Source of the DNA: Undaria pinnatifida
Lineage: Eukaryota; Sar; Phaeophyceae; Laminariales; Alariaceae
Reading direction: 5' to 3'
Length of the DNA: 64,000 bases
NCBI GenBank assembly: GCA_012845835.1
Contig: JABAKD010000024.1
Span: 5,906,078 to 5,970,077, forward strand
This document shows positions 1-12,030 of this stretch, in pieces. How positions within the stretch are numbered: position 1 is the stretch's first letter; every line of letters starts with the position of its first letter. The notes below the pieces were generated by a model. The model was not told the origin of the DNA, did no database searches, and saw nothing but the letters and a program-made list of their open reading frames with translations. Both the position numbers and the translations under genes were made by a program.

Positions 1-20
1 CCTAGTACTTGATCGAATTC
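1..20 (+). repeat. Tail of left terminal repeat of the retroelement
   Basis: The segment tagtacttgatcgaattc (3-20) recurs exactly at 9438-9455 at the end of the right-hand direct repeat, and in diverged form near 7940. An ATG-led Gag-like frame begins four bases later. Confidence 0.65.
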
Positions 21-23
21 AGC

Positions 24-1150
24 ATGGACCCCAAGCCAGCAGCTGCAGGCGGAGGCAGCGGAGCAGGTGAGCAGGTACCAGCGCAGGGGGCGGCACAGGC
101 GTCGTCACAGCATAGTCTCGTCTTACTGCATCAGGTGTCCCAGCATATCCAAGGACAAGGGGCGAGACTGGAAGCCATAGAGTAGCGACTGCAGCTGCAG
201 CAGCAGCAGCAGCAGCTGCAGCAACCGCAGTCGCAACTGCAGCACCCACTGCAGCAGCGACAACAGCAGCAGCACCCGCAACAGCATATGCAGCAGCCGC
301 CGCAATACCCACCCAATGCTTCAGCAACCCACAAATGCACTTTGCACCCCTTCCAGTGGGGGCCGGCTCAAGCCGGTGCTCAGCTGGTGGCAAGTGCCTT
401 TCCGCCCAAACCTCAGAACGCAAGCTTTGCGAGCATATCGCACAGTATGGTGGCAAAGGACGCGGCCAAGGGGAGGGTTAAACTGTGCAGCGAGGAAGGC
501 TGAGCGATATTTTGCATCCTCCGTGGAGGGAGGGCCGTATCCTCGGCCCTCTCAGCGGCAACGCTCTCAAACTTAGTTTGAAAAGTGGCCGAACCCACCA
601 CTAAGATGCTGAACATGTTACTAACGCTCTCCAACATCAACGTCCTAGCCTTCGGGCCGCCGGTACCCGAGGGCTGGGCGCAGTTCCCACGACACCCGGC
701 AAAACATTTTGCCGTGTTCATCAAGGCCTTTGCGATCGTCATGGCCTATGGCACCGAGTCGGCGTCCGAGATCTCCACGATAAGAACGAGGGGGCTATTG
801 GAAGAAATGCGCGCGGTACAAGGGCGTCTGGAGAAGTTCACGGATCATCACGCAGCCAGATTGGACCCACACAATGAAGATGTGGACAAGCGCATCTCCG
901 ACGCCATCAACGCCAACCTGACGGACTTCCTCGGGGCACTGCGAGATTATGCTGAGGCGCTTCGGCAAAGGCACGCCTTCTTGACGCCGGCCAGCGGATC
1001 GTGCCAACCGACGAAAACCCCGCGGTTTGAGCAGCTTTCTTGACTGGTGGACCGAAATCACACACAACCTATTCGGGCGGTTTACCAACGGGCTGGTTGC
1101 ACCGCAGCAAAGGCTGTGGGCAAAACAGGGACGAGCAAGAGGAAACCGGT
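24..1150 (+). pseudogene. Gag-like ORF1 of the DIRS-like element (broken)
   Basis: A reading frame opens at ATG 24, a few bases after the terminal repeat. It passes an in-frame TAG at 183-185, continues through a Gln-rich stretch (RLQLQQQQQQLQ) to a stop near 503, and resumes in the same frame at 585-1043. A frameshift near 1030 lets the peptide run on as FLDWWTEITHNLFGRF to a stop near 1150. Position and composition suit the Gag-like first ORF of DIRS elements. I recognise no specific domain, so the name rests on position. Confidence 0.5.
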
Positions 1151-1680
1151 AGATTTTGTCGACTCGGTGGCACGAGCGCGGCCGCAAAACCAAGCCGCAA
1201 GCGCGGCATCCTCATCGTCTGTCTTCATCCAGTCTATGTCAGAGTGCAAACCGCCCGCCAGGGTGTGCGCTAGTAGCTGGAGAGGACAGAATTTAGAGAG
1301 GATTTCGTGTAAGTACGACCACGAAAACCGCCACCCGAGCGTGGCTCCCCCACCCCCGGGTGCGCCGCCCGTACAGATGTCGGCGCCGTCGGCAGCGCCT
1401 ACGCCAGCGACGACTCGCACCGCGACCAGCGCCGCCCCGCCCATCCAGAGCTCTCCCCCTCTTATCCCCCAGGCATCTGTCGCACGCTCCAGCAACAACC
1501 ACGGGCGAAGAAGCAACGGAGCAGGAGGCAGCAGCAACTGCGGGTACGGGCCTCTCCTTGCGACGGGGCCGACAAGGGAAGGGGTGGGGGGCGGTAGCAC
1601 CGGTGGCGTCGGACGCACGTAAGACGGTACGACTGCTCGCGGCTCCCCAACCCGGGTCCGTGGCACCGGAACTGTTCCAT
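1151..1680. other. Pro/Arg-rich stretch inside the retroelement, no gene
   Basis: Several overlapping short frames rich in Pro, Arg, Ser and Ala are open here because the DNA is GC-rich. None has a recognisable domain or a clear start. It joins the Gag-like remnant to the 57-bp repeat array. Confidence 0.4.
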
Positions 1681-1761
1681 GGTAAATCAAGCGACGCAGG
1701 ACAGACCAAAAAGCAAAACTAATTTCGTTCACGGAAAAAACAAGCAAGACATAGCCGGCGA

Positions 1762-2110
1762 TTCACCGGGTAGGCAGCATTCTTCTCATGGGAATGAACA
1801 GACAAGGGTCCGGGCCGGTTCATCAGGCACACAGAAATTCCCACACAAGGAATCCAGTCATGAAACCCTCGTTGATCCATCAGGCAGACATAACTCCCCT
1901 CGCGACAAAAACAGGCAAGAGATTCACGTCGATCCACCAGACGGGCGGAATTTCTCGCACGGAAAAAGCAGAAAAGATATCTTATTTAATCCATCATGCA
2001 GGCAGAACGTTGAGGACGACAGAAACAGACCAGATATGCCAGATGATCCACCAGGCAGACAGAACCTTCCCGCGGGAAAAGGAGACAAGATATCCCAGCT
2101 GACCCATCAG
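1762..2110 (+). repeat. 57-bp tandem repeat array, forward orientation
   Basis: About six degenerate units begin with a variant of gatccaccaggcagacagaa. Clean unit starts are at 1875, 1932, 1989 and 2046, spaced exactly 57 bp. As 57 is a multiple of three, one frame stays open and gives 19-residue peptide repeats of the type DPPGRQN-FSHGK-RQDI. The same repeat occurs in the opposite orientation at 2360-2790 and 3062-3290. Confidence 0.8.
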
Positions 2111-2151
2111 GCACATGCTACGATTGAGGCAAACCGTTTTTTTGTCTGAAA

Positions 2152-2243
2152 TGGTTTCTGTTTCTCAATGACGGGGCTCCTTAACCCAAACCCCTCTGAA
2201 TTAGGCCATTTATTTTGCATGATTCTCGTCGTGTACCTCCATC
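2152..2243 (-). mobile_element. Fragment of the cgtgctacgatagaggtg MITE family
   Basis: Contains ctcaatgacggggctcctta, a signature shared (in either orientation) with full copies near 6720, 12650, 15660, 25940 and 34740. Only the inner part is present. It lies between the two oppositely oriented 57-bp arrays. Confidence 0.55.
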
Positions 2244-2359
2244 AGGAGGCGTCGTCGACGCCGACCCGCCCCCTGACGCTCCGACACCATTTTGATCCGA
2301 TGCTGCGCCACTTTGTCCGTCGGGGGTCTTGCGCCTGCTATATTGTGTGTCTGGTGTAT

Positions 2360-2790
2360 CTGAGATGACCCCTTTGTCTGTTTCTCCCGTGAGGGAGATT
2401 CCGCCTGCTTGTTGAGTCAACGACAAAATCTTATCTGTTTTCCCCGTGAGGGAAATTCTGCCTGCCTGATTGATGGATCAACTGGGATCTCTCGTCAGAA
2501 TTTCTTGTGAGGAAAATTCTGCCTGCCTGGATGATCAATTGGGGTATCTTCTCTGTTTTTCCTGTGGGGGAATTCTGCCTGCCTGGTGGATCAACGTGGA
2601 TATCTTGTCTGGATTTCTTATGAGGGAAATTATGTCTTCCTGACGGATCAACTACGATATCTTCTCTGTCTTTCCTGAGAGGGAACTTCTGTCTGCCTGG
2701 TGGATCAACTCGGATCTCTTGCCTGTTACTCCCGTGAGGGGAATTCTGTCTTTCTGGCGGATCAACTTGAATCGGTTGAGTTCAAGCTTC
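2360..2790 (-). repeat. 57-bp tandem repeat array, reverse orientation
   Basis: About seven units of ttctgcctgcctggtggatc followed by a pyrimidine-rich half, spaced 56-57 bp. They are the reverse complement of the units at 1762-2110, so the two arrays form a long imperfect inverted repeat around a 250-bp spacer. Confidence 0.8.
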
Positions 2791-2977
2791 GGCGGGGGGG
2801 GGGGGGTACCCCCAGGTTTCACTACCGTGTCTACGCCAGTCGCAAGGGTGACCCTGTACGTCACCGACGAAAACACGTCAAGCGATTTCGTTTGGCGCAG
2901 CGTAGCTACCCACCCCATTGGAGATTCATCATAAAAAAATAAAACAACACGGAAGCCTATGACCGCATGGAACAGGG

Positions 2978-2999
2978 GGGTCACTCGCGCGAGTGACCC
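2978..2999. repeat. 22-bp perfect palindrome
   Basis: gggtcactcgcg followed by its exact reverse complement. An identical copy lies at 15346-15367, a one-mismatch copy at about 6475-6497 and a partial copy near 6326-6344. The first three are followed by related sequence beginning ccgarccaatgca-aaaa. Confidence 0.8.
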
Positions 3000-3061
3000 C
3001 GAACCACTGCAGAAAAAGAGTGGCGAAAAGGGGGTAAAACAACGTAACCCCCCAACCGCAA

Positions 3062-3290
3062 GCATTGGACCTTGTCTGAATTTCTTGTGAGGAAAATTCT
3101 GCCTGCCTGGTGGATCAACTGGCATCCCTTCTCTGTCGCTCCCGTGAGGGGAATTCTGCCTGCCTGGTGAATCAATTGGAATCTCTTGTCTGCATTTTTG
3201 TGAGGGGAAATTCTGTCTGCCTGTGAGATCAACTAGGATAGCTTCTCTGTTTTCCCCCGTGAGGTAAATTCTGCTTGAATGAATGACGCG
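3062..3290 (-). repeat. 57-bp repeat array, reverse orientation, second block
   Basis: Four more units of the repeat seen at 2360-2790, separated from that block by a 270-bp insert containing the 22-bp palindrome. Minus-strand frames again give short repeated peptides (LIHQAGRIPLTGATEK). Confidence 0.75.
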
Positions 3291-3416
3291 TGCTATGAAA
3301 GAGGTTCACCACTTCTTTTCTGAGGTTCTTCAACCTTGGGAGCTTAAGATCTCTCCCAAAAACTGATTTGGAGAAATATAAAACTGCTACTAGATGAAAA
3401 ATCGCATCCCCTAGCA
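3283..3416 (+). mobile_element. MITE, left half only
   Basis: Starts gacgcgtgctatgaaagagg and shares gggagcttaagatctctccc and the following A-rich segment with the full copies at 6537 and 15463. It ends before the right terminal repeat. Confidence 0.65.
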
Positions 3417-3613
3417 AAAATTGTCATACCCCAACCCGAACTTAACCAACGGGGAGAGTCCAACCAAGTAAAGCATGACATAGTTTCGCTAACGTTCAAG
3501 TGGTGGGAGAAGAAAGATAGCATGAACAACATAGACGTCGGTATGAAAGTATGGAAACGAATCACTAACGAACTGATGAACACCTGTACACAGCTTGCTA
3601 GGTTGCATGGAGG

Positions 3614-5010
3614 CTAACTGGGAGACGTCGCAAAAAGAATCGGCGGCACCTTGGTGTCACCGCCGTTGAACGTGCGCGGCGTCGAGCAGTACTTCGGCAC
3701 CACAAAACGCTTTCCGGCCATTGACGACCTATTGGAAATAGTAGCTAACGGCGTTACCGCTAGAACCGCTAGCTCTGAGCCAGACCTAGCAAAGACACTA
3801 AAGTACGGCAACCACCGTAGCGTTGAAGAACACCTACCTAAGATATGGGAGAAAGTATTTGATGACGTAAGAAGGAATCGATGTCTGGTAATGAATAGAG
3901 CAAACGCGCCGGAGGTAGAGGATGTTCGAGTAGCCCCTCTGGCGGCCGCCTTCACCAACAAGGTGCGAATTATAAACGATTTTTCCTTTGACCCTAGAAC
4001 AATTCGGGGAGTGCAGGCCGTGAATCGCTGACAGACGTAGTAGCTCGATGCTTGTGTGGAAAATCCCTGCCCAAATTATTGGCCGAAATTACCAGTCGGA
4101 GAGTAAAATACCCAGACAAGAGAATACTGATGCCAAAAGCCGACGTGTCCGACGCTTTCAGAAGCGTACGCATAGCCCAAGACCAAGCGCAAAACTTCGG
4201 TTATGTTTTGGGAGATGTTTTGGTAGCTGACCCTCGACTCACCTTTGGATCGGCAGGATCGCCGGGGTTCTGGGGGCTCGTGTCGGCGGCGGCGGCATAC
4301 GCACACTGCAACACCTCGTTAACAGATGCGGTAATGCTGCCTAAAGGGATCGCCATGATGTTTCATGCAAGAATCACGGAACCCTGGGAAGTTGGCAAGC
4401 CCAACAAGCCCCCGGCGAGGCCGGGGTTCGACCGACAAAGGGAGGGGGGCTCCTGGACCCGTTTTTTACCACGGTATCCGTTGACGATTACCTCTTGGCG
4501 CGAGTGCTACAGGATTCGAATGATCGTTCCGCGCTGACATCGTCAGCGTTTAGCCTCAGACCATGCTAGACTGACATCGTCAGCGTCGTTAGCCTTAGAC
4601 CATGATAGACCGCTCGGACCGGGAGAAATGGGCGAAATCCCTATCCTGGCGCAGAAGAAGAGCGCTGATTGGGACACCATTATCGACCGGTTAGGGTGCA
4701 CTATCGACTCACACCACATGGGCATCTCCACAATCCAAGCGAAGGTAGAAGCGATTAGGGAGCTTGTAGAGCGAGAATGGCGTTGCGATAGAATAAAGCG
4801 AAAGCACAAGAGGCGCTTAGCGTAGCAGGAAAGCTATGGAACATCACGTTCGTGGTAAGAGCCGGCAGGTATTTTTTGTGGAGGTTGTTTCGCCTCACGG
4901 GCCTGCACAAGGAAGGCAGAACTAAACCAGGAACTCGGAGGATCGTCCGCCTGGGACGGGAATTCCATGGGGACCTAGCCTTCTAGAAGTGGGCGATCGA
5001 TCAGAGACTT
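3614..5010 (+). pseudogene. DIRS-type reverse transcriptase remnant
   Basis: Three frames must be combined. 3651-4031 encodes the N-terminal part including VRIINDFSF. 4052-4440 encodes motif A (KADVSDAFRSV) and motif B (LTFGSAGSPGFWG). A third frame near 4466-4500 holds motif C as SVDDYLLA. 4826-5010 encodes the connection region with FVVRAGRYFLWRLFRLTGLH and VRLGREFHGDLAF, then a stop. These motifs and spacings match DIRS-order polymerases, which would copy element RNA into cDNA. The frameshifts around 4030 and 4450 and the stops show the copy is dead. Confidence 0.8.
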
Positions 5011-5615
5011 ATGAGTCAGGGAGGGTCTCTGAGCGCCCCCTTTTGCGCGCACGTTTTCCATAAACCCGTAAGGCGCTATTTTCTCAGACGCCGGATTCGA
5101 TGCCATTTTTTCGGGTACTGCCCCGATCTTCAGGTTGTTTTGGGGTTACACCACAGACCCGCACAGCTATCCTCAGAAATTAAGCGAACTAAGAGTTGCG
5201 AGATCACTATGAACTTTCTCGAACTGTGCGGCATGATCGTCACGGTCTTTGTTGTACAGATTTTGTTGGTCGACAGACCCACCTCCGAGGGCGAATCCGC
5301 CATGATTCGAGGGGACAACATATCGGTGGTATCGGGGTGAACCGGTGTGGAAGCTCGCACGATAGACGCGCTGGGATCGTCATGAGATTGTCAGGCCACA
5401 TGGAAATTGAGAACGGTTGGTTGGTGTCAAGTTGCAAACATATTCCCGGGGTGGAGAATCGCTTGACGGGCGGTATTTCGAGATGGCTGGAAGAGGAGAT
5501 GCAGAACAATGTTAACCGCTTGACGCAAGAGCAGGGATGGAGGCGACAAGACTTAGCCGGAGGGAATACTGTTCGAGATAGTATATTAGACCTGAACCTC
5601 CCAAAGAGAGACTGA
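5011..5615 (+). pseudogene. RNase H-like remnant of the DIRS-like element
   Basis: One frame holds MNFLELCGMIVTVFVV and DRPTSEGESAMIRGDN (about 5209-5320). The shifted frame holds SCKHIPGVENRLTGGISRW (about 5430-5490). These resemble the LELL-G, RGDN-S-V and HIPG-N--AD-LSR segments of the RNase H domain that follows the RT in DIRS elements. In the second frame the usual Asp after Asn-Arg is not conserved. A frameshift near 5335 separates the two halves. Confidence 0.7.
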
Positions 5616-5889
5616 ACGACCGCGTGTGGAGGTTATAGATGCATTCAGCACACAGAACATTAAATGGAGATGGTGTCCAAAGTTAGAACGAAGGCCCAGG
5701 CTAAAAAAAATTACACCAGACGTGGATGAGGAGGCTCTGATTAGAATCATGCTCGACCGCGGGCATAGATAAGCCCGGCCTTCTCACACGAACCGGTCCG
5801 AAGAACTGATAAACGAATGCAATCACTCGATCGCACGCACGTAAATCTCGCCCGTACTCTTAACCGCAGGAACAGCAGGACGGACAGAA
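5616..5889 (+). other. Retroelement linker, no gene seen
   Basis: About 270 bases between the RNase H remnant and the recombinase remnant. Short frames only. Confidence 0.4.
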
Positions 5890-7455
5890 AGTGACGACGC
5901 GAAGGTGGCCAGACAGATCGAGACCCTCTCGCTCAGTTCTGTGGGCGAAAGCACTAAGAAGGAGTATATAAGCAAATGGGAGACGTGGGTAAAAGAGCTC
6001 GCCCGCAACAATGTAAGCCCGTGGCTGTTGGAGGCGGATGGGGTAGATAGCGCCGTGTCACCGCGCTCGCCAGGTTTATGGCGTCGAGGTTTTTCGTGCA
6101 CAGGAATCAGACCGGGACGACTCGGGGGCATTTAGCGGCGACCAGACATTCCCACAAGATGTTCGCGGGGTGGGAGCTCCCCACTTCGCATTGCATGATA
6201 GTCGCGGTCGGCAAGGGAAAAGATAGAGCTCACGGGAAATCGGTGGTGTGCCTCAGAGTAAAGAAACTTAGGGTCAAGTATACGGCAGAGGGAACACCCC
6301 AATTTTGCACTCCCGGGCTTGAGCCAACTCGCGCGAGTGACTCGGCACCTCACGTGTAGGACAAGAATGCGTTAGGCGATGCTTTGGGGGCAGCGAAGAT
6401 AGCCATTCCATTGCGGGCTGATTTCGTCAAGTTATCTCACACCCCAGCAAGCCTAAGACCGCAGAAGAACAGAGGGGTTACTCGCGCGAGTGACCCCGAG
6501 CCAATGAAAAAAAAAAACGCCTCAAAAAATGGATCCCCGACGCGTGCTATGGTATAGAGGTGCGCCGCTTTTTTCTGAGGTCCATCTGTTTGGGAGCTTC
6601 AGACCTCTCCCAAAAAACTGGCATGGGCCAAAATCAGAATCTGCCACCCGATGGAAAACCCCATGGCCTAGGTACACGACGAGAATTGAGTAAAATAAAT
6701 GGGGCGTATTTCCGACGATTTTGCCCCGTCATTCAGAAACCAAAAATGCCAAAAAATGGTATACCTCTATCGTTGCACGCGTCCCGCCTACCGTAGCCTG
6801 AGTCTTACCTTGGGAGATGTTGATTGCGGATCTGGGAACGGTTGAGCAGATGGGGGCAACGGGAAACCTCGTTTTGGGAGGAGCTGGCCCTGTCATACCT
6901 CCTTCTCTGTCTAGCCTCAGAAGTTTGGGCTTGCGGAAACGGGCTGGTGCACGCAGAGTTCTTCTTGACTAGAGGAAGGAAAAATACGATCTGCAACGGG
7001 CCTACTGGGCTCGTCGGGTCACACCGAAAGAGGGCAGACCGAGTGGAGGTTTTATTCAGAGCGTTGAAAGCAGATCAGAAGAGAGTCTAATGGCGACGAT
7101 TACAAGAACTAGAGTAAGGTCTAACAACACCGACCAGTAAGGAGGTAACGACTTGGACGCAGTTGGGAATCTGCTCGATTGGTTTCACTCGCATTCGGAT
7201 TTGGGGGAGCGCGCGCCACTAATGCAGGAAAATTGTGGGGGGACAGGTGGCAGGTCATCTCACGTTCAGAGCCCACGCTTGCTCTGAGAGAATTTGTGGG
7301 CAGTATGGCGAACCATCCACAGAAATTCGCCCTGCACTCAGGAAGAATCGGAGGAGCCACGCACTCGCCGGGGTGCGGTGCGGGGCAATGGCAATATAAA
7401 CCCAGCGCGCCGGACGCTGGAAATCAACAACGTTCATGGTTTATGTCAGAGTAGG
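5890..7455 (+). pseudogene. Tyrosine recombinase remnant, split by a MITE
   Basis: The N-terminal SAM-like part is visible at 5905-6040 (LSLSSVGESTKKEYISKW). The catalytic part lies near 7310-7450 and contains FALHSGRIGGATHS, the H-x-x-R box of tyrosine recombinases in the form typical of DIRS elements. A full MITE (6537-6786) and several frameshifts interrupt the gene between these parts. The nucleophile tyrosine cannot be assigned: the sequence after HSGRIGGAT (GQWQYKPSAPDAG) is shifted or diverged. Confidence 0.75.
6537..6786 (+). mobile_element. Full-length MITE inserted in the recombinase remnant
   Basis: About 250 bp, starting cgacgcgtgctatggtatag and ending with the inverted match tatacctctatcgttgcacg. 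The interior has gggagcttcagacctctccc, ccatggcctaggtacacgac and attttgccccgtcattcag, all shared with the other copies. No coding capacity. Confidence 0.8.
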
Positions 7456-7554
7456 GGGGGAAGGCGCGGAGTTCGGTCCAGGGCGCTCACTCGGATCGCC
7501 AGACTGGCCGCCGGCTAAATTGATATGATATGCTATCGGGCTGGCCTAATGGGG

Positions 7555-7964
7555 TAGAAATGCCTCGCTCGGAGGGGCGAGGGCATGAGCTCTATAGTAA
7601 GTTGAGGGCGGGGTGGTCCGATGGGGATAACCTACTGTGAAGAAAGCGAGTGGGGCGTTTTTTCACAGTATAGTAAAAGTAATGGTTTTTCGTCGGTTTT
7701 AGTTTTTCATGTTTCTTCGTCTTTTGAGGACAAAATAGTAACGCCAGAATTATTGAGCCAAAGCTAAATGTAGGATTCGGTACATAGGGGAATCCGTAGT
7801 TTGTGGAGACGGTGTTGAATTCGGGAAACGGGGCCCACACGGTCCAGGCGAGCGTGAGCGAATACGAAGGATATAAGAAGAGGCACATGGTCGTTCTCGG
7901 CTAACAACTACGCACTGGAAGGCCGGGGCAATCGCCGGCACTTGATTGAATCCCACCCACCCAC
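7555..7964 (+). repeat. Direct repeat (terminal repeat type), copy 1
   Basis: Starts tagaaatgcctcgctcggag and runs through tgtaggattcggtaca to cacccacccaccc. It is closely similar along its whole 410 bp to 9066-9468, and its tail matches the first 20 bases of the window. This suits a terminal or split direct repeat of the DIRS-like element. Confidence 0.8.
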
Positions 7965-7965
7965 C

Positions 7966-8500
<535 letters not shown>

Positions 8501-9000
8501 NNNNNNNNNNNNNNNNNNNNNNNNNNNNNNNNNNNNNNNNNNNNNNNNNNNNNNNNNNNNNNNNNNNNNNNNNNNNNNNNNNNNNNNNNNNNNNNNNNNN
8601 NNNNNNNNNNNNNNNNNNNNNNNNNNNNNNNNNNNNNNNNNNNNNNNNNNNNNNNNNNNNNNNNNNNNNNNNNNNNNNNNNNNNNNNNNNNNNNNNNNNN
8701 NNNNNNNNNNNNNNNNNNNNNNNNNNNNNNNNNNNNNNNNNNNNNNNNNNNNNNNNNNNNNNNNNNNNNNNNNNNNNNNNNNNNNNNNNNNNNNNNNNNN
8801 NNNNNNNNNNNNNNNNNNNNNNNNNNNNNNNNNNNNNNNNNNNNNNNNNNNNNNNNNNNNNNNNNNNNNNNNNNNNNNNNNNNNNNNNNNNNNNNNNNNN
8901 NNNNNNNNNNNNNNNNNNNNNNNNNNNNNNNNNNNNNNNNNNNNNNNNNNNNNNNNNNNNNNNNNNNNNNNNNNNNNNNNNNNNNNNNNNNNNNNNNNNN
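8501..9000. other. Assembly gap of exactly 500 N
   Basis: A run of 500 unknown bases, probably a placeholder for a gap of unestimated size caused by the GA repeat. Confidence 0.98.
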
Positions 9001-9065
9001 GGCGGGAAACACCTGTCCCTGCTGAGGATCATATCGACAAGAATCCTCGCAAAACCCCCTTTGCA

Positions 9066-9468
9066 TAGAGATGCCTCGCTCGGAGAAGCGAGGGCGTGAG
9101 TTATATAGTAAGTTGAGGGTAGGTTAGCTCGCGATAGGAAGAACTTGCTGTCAAGAAAGTGAGTGGGACGTTTTTTCACAGTATAGGAAGGCTTTAGTTT
9201 TTGGTTTTTTTATGTTTTCTTCATCGCTTGGGGAGAAAATGTAAAGCCAGATTTATTGAGCCAAAACTAAATGTAGGATTCGGTACGTAGGGAAATGCGT
9301 AATTTGTGGAGGCGGTGTTGAATTCGGGAAACGGGGACCACACGGTCCAGGCGAGCGTGAGCGAACATGAGGGACAGAGAGAAGAGACACCGGGTCGTTC
9401 TCAGCTAGCAACTGCGCATTGGAAGCCGGGGCATCATCTAGTACTTGATCGAATTCCTACCCACCCAC
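9066..9468 (+). repeat. Direct repeat (terminal repeat type), copy 2
   Basis: Matches 7555-7964 in order and orientation, with scattered substitutions and indels. It ends tagtacttgatcgaattc, then cctacccacccac. With copy 1 it brackets the GA repeat and the gap. Confidence 0.8.
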
Positions 9469-12030
9469 AAGGGGTGGGGGGGGTGGGGGGGGTGGAACAG
9501 TGGAACCGAGAGAGGGTATGGGGTTAGAGATGGTCTCTACTGTTACGTATCATATATAGTGCTCATTCTTCTTTCGCACTGCCAGGCTGGTGGGTTTCCT
9601 AACACATAATAACATAGGTTGCTGAGCACAGGATGTGGTGTATAAAAAGAGTAGTAAACACTACCACCCGGCTGATATCACCTCATTATCTTTCTGTCCA
9701 TCTAGCATCAAGTCTTCTGGAATAATAATCAATACCAGGTGGGTGATATAAAGGGATGTCTTCTTGCTACAACCGTCAGATTTGTCCCCAATAAAGATTT
9801 ATAGTTGCCGCGCACATGTTGAAGTGTCCCGCTCGCCCCCTCTTTTCCCCTCCGATCCCTCTTGTTCAAACGCCCCACCAAAAATCAAAACCTGCCTGAG
9901 TATTAAACACTACCAGCCAGCTGATATCACCTCATTATTTTTCTAGCCATCCATAACGTAGCTCCAGTTCACCCCCCCACCCCCCCCCCCCAGGCCATTT
10001 TTTCTTCTTCTTATCCACCCTTTTGTAAAAACGACCCACCTACAATCGAAATCGGCCAGAGTAATAAACACTTCTGCGCAATTTATAGCACGTCATTATC
10101 TTTCTAGCCATCGATGACGGAACTTTCATTCATACCCGCGCCCCAACGCCCCCTCCTTCCCCACCACCCGCACCATCGCCTAGATCTAGCACCACGCGTA
10201 TAGCAAACCCCTACATCTATGCGACCTAAAGATGTGGGTTAAAAAACCTCTTCTGTCCCCCCCCCACCTCACCTCCCCCCCCCCTTCCCCACCCCCTCCC
10301 CCACCCCCCTTCCCCTCCCCACCCCCCCCCCGAGCCCCCCCCCACCCCCTCGAACGCTCCGCCCTCTCCTCACTGATTGTACGACTTACAGGATATGATT
10401 TATAGTTGCCACGCACAGATTGAGCTGCCCCGCCCGCCCCCCCTCCCCTCTTGATCAAATCCAGGCCCCTATGTCCATAAAACCTCCGCCCTCCCCTCAC
10501 CGGTTGTTCGACATACAGGATTCGCTAGATAAACTGATGCATCTCCTCCCACAGCTGTCAGATTTTATCCCCCTCCAAAACGGGTTTTATTGTGTCCGCG
10601 CGCACAGACTGACTAACATCACCCCGTTGACCCGGATAGATACACTGTAATTCCACGGGAAGTCGCCGACCTATATCCTTAATGAGGACACACAACCTGT
10701 AATACGCGCGATCGAAGTATCACACACAGCCTGCAAAGATGAGTGTCGACGAAACCATCTCACAGCGGGAGTGTATTTTAGTTTTTATAATAAAATGATG
10801 TTCAATATAATATGATAGGGGCGGCTCATCTTTCGAGGTAGAAAGCAATTTATGTGACATAACAAAGGATGTGTATGTGCTATGATGGCGGCCGCTCTTC
10901 TTCCGATGAAGTTCAAGCTTCAAGCATGTATACCCTTTTTCGAAGTTACAGGTGATACGTATGCATGCAGCAAAACAAAATAATACGTACCCTACATAGT
11001 GCGTATTATTACCTGCTGTTACCAGCCTGTTACGTGCGTATACAGCAGTGTATTTTTCTTTCTCGTACGCATTAAAACCGTTTATATTGCTGGGGTCATT
11101 ACCTTTCTAGCCATCCATGTCGCAGCTTTAAGTCATCCCCCCCCAACGCCCCCTACTTCCTCACCACCCGCACCATCGCCTAGACCTAGCACCACGCGTA
11201 TAGCAAGCCCCTACATATATGCGACCTAAACCTGTTAACCCCCCCCCCCCCCCTTTCTCCGCTCCCTCGTGCTCAAACGCCCCACCTAACATCGAAAACT
11301 GCCAAAGTAATAAACACTTCCACGCAGTTGACATCACCTCATTATATTTCTAGAGTCATCCATGCCGCTGCTCCAGTTCATCCCCCCCCCCAACGCCCCC
11401 TCCTTCCCCACCACCCGCACCATTGCCTAGACCTGGCACCACGCGTATAGCAAACCCCTATATCTACGCGACCTAAAGCTGTTAAAAGACCTTTTGTACC
11501 AACTCCCCCCACACACACACTCGAACACTCCGCCTTCTCCTCACTGGTTGTACGACTTACAGGATATACATGATAAACTGGTGGATTCCTACCACAACCG
11601 TCAGATTCGTCCCCTTCAAGGATTTTATAGCTTCCACGCACAGATTGAGTTGCCCCGCCCGTCCCCCCCCCCCCCCCGCTCCCTCTTGTTCAAACCCAGG
11701 CCCCCACGCCCTTAAAAACTCCGCCCTCCCCGCACCGGTTGTACGACGTACAGGATACACTTGATAAACGGATGCTTTTCCTTCCACAGCTGTCAGATTT
11801 TGTCCCCCTCAAAAACGGGTTTTATAGTTTCCGCGCACAGACTGACTAACATCACCCTGTTGACCCTGATAGCCACACTGTAGTTGCAAGGGGAGTCGCC
11901 GACCTATATCCATAATGAGGACATACAACCCGTAATGCGCGCGATCGGAGTATCACACACAGCTTGCGAAGATGAGTTTCGACAAAATCTTTGATCTCAC
12001 AGCTGGAGTGTATTTTATTTTTGCAATATT
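9469..12030. repeat. Cluster of related dispersed repeats, no gene seen
   Basis: Several modules recur. One is gtaataaacacttccacgcag-type sequence followed by cacctcattatctttctagcc, a variable stretch and a C-rich tract (near 9650, 9900, 10060, 11080 and 11310). Another is acgacttacaggatat plus tttatagttgccgcgcac (near 10380, 10500, 11550 and 11740). A third is acctgtaatacgcgcgatcg plus cacacagcctgcaaagatga (near 10690 and 11930). Poly(C) runs are frequent. No exon can be supported. Confidence 0.65.
11970..12030 (+). repeat. [12 protein letters not shown]-type conserved box
   Basis: gatgagtttcgacaaaatct-type sequence that would read [15 protein letters not shown]. Relatives occur at 10739 (deleted), 14456, 24893, 38283, 46955 and 54255, and in reverse near 29180-29230. 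In several copies it is preceded by acgcagcttgcaaag. It is probably part of a dispersed element; similarity at the peptide level may be incidental. Confidence 0.6.

Larger units (their letters stand above)
1..7964 (+). mobile_element. Decayed DIRS/Ngaro-like tyrosine-recombinase retrotransposon
   Basis: The order of remnants is Gag-like (24-1150), reverse transcriptase (3614-5010), RNase H (5011-5615) and tyrosine recombinase (5890-7455), all on the plus strand. That is the layout of DIRS-order retroelements, which integrate with a tyrosine recombinase instead of a DDE integrase. The first 20 bases match the tail of the direct repeats at 7555-7964 and 9066-9468, so the window seems to start at the inner edge of the left terminal repeat. 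Every coding part is broken by stops and frameshifts, and MITEs sit inside it (3283-3416, 6537-6786). Element boundaries and subfamily (PAT, Ngaro or DIRS1) are uncertain. Confidence 0.75.

Noticed and set aside
1762-3290. 57-bp arrays as a CRISPR array
   Set aside because: The whole unit is repeated with no unique spacers, orientation reverses, and the context is a eukaryotic retroelement.
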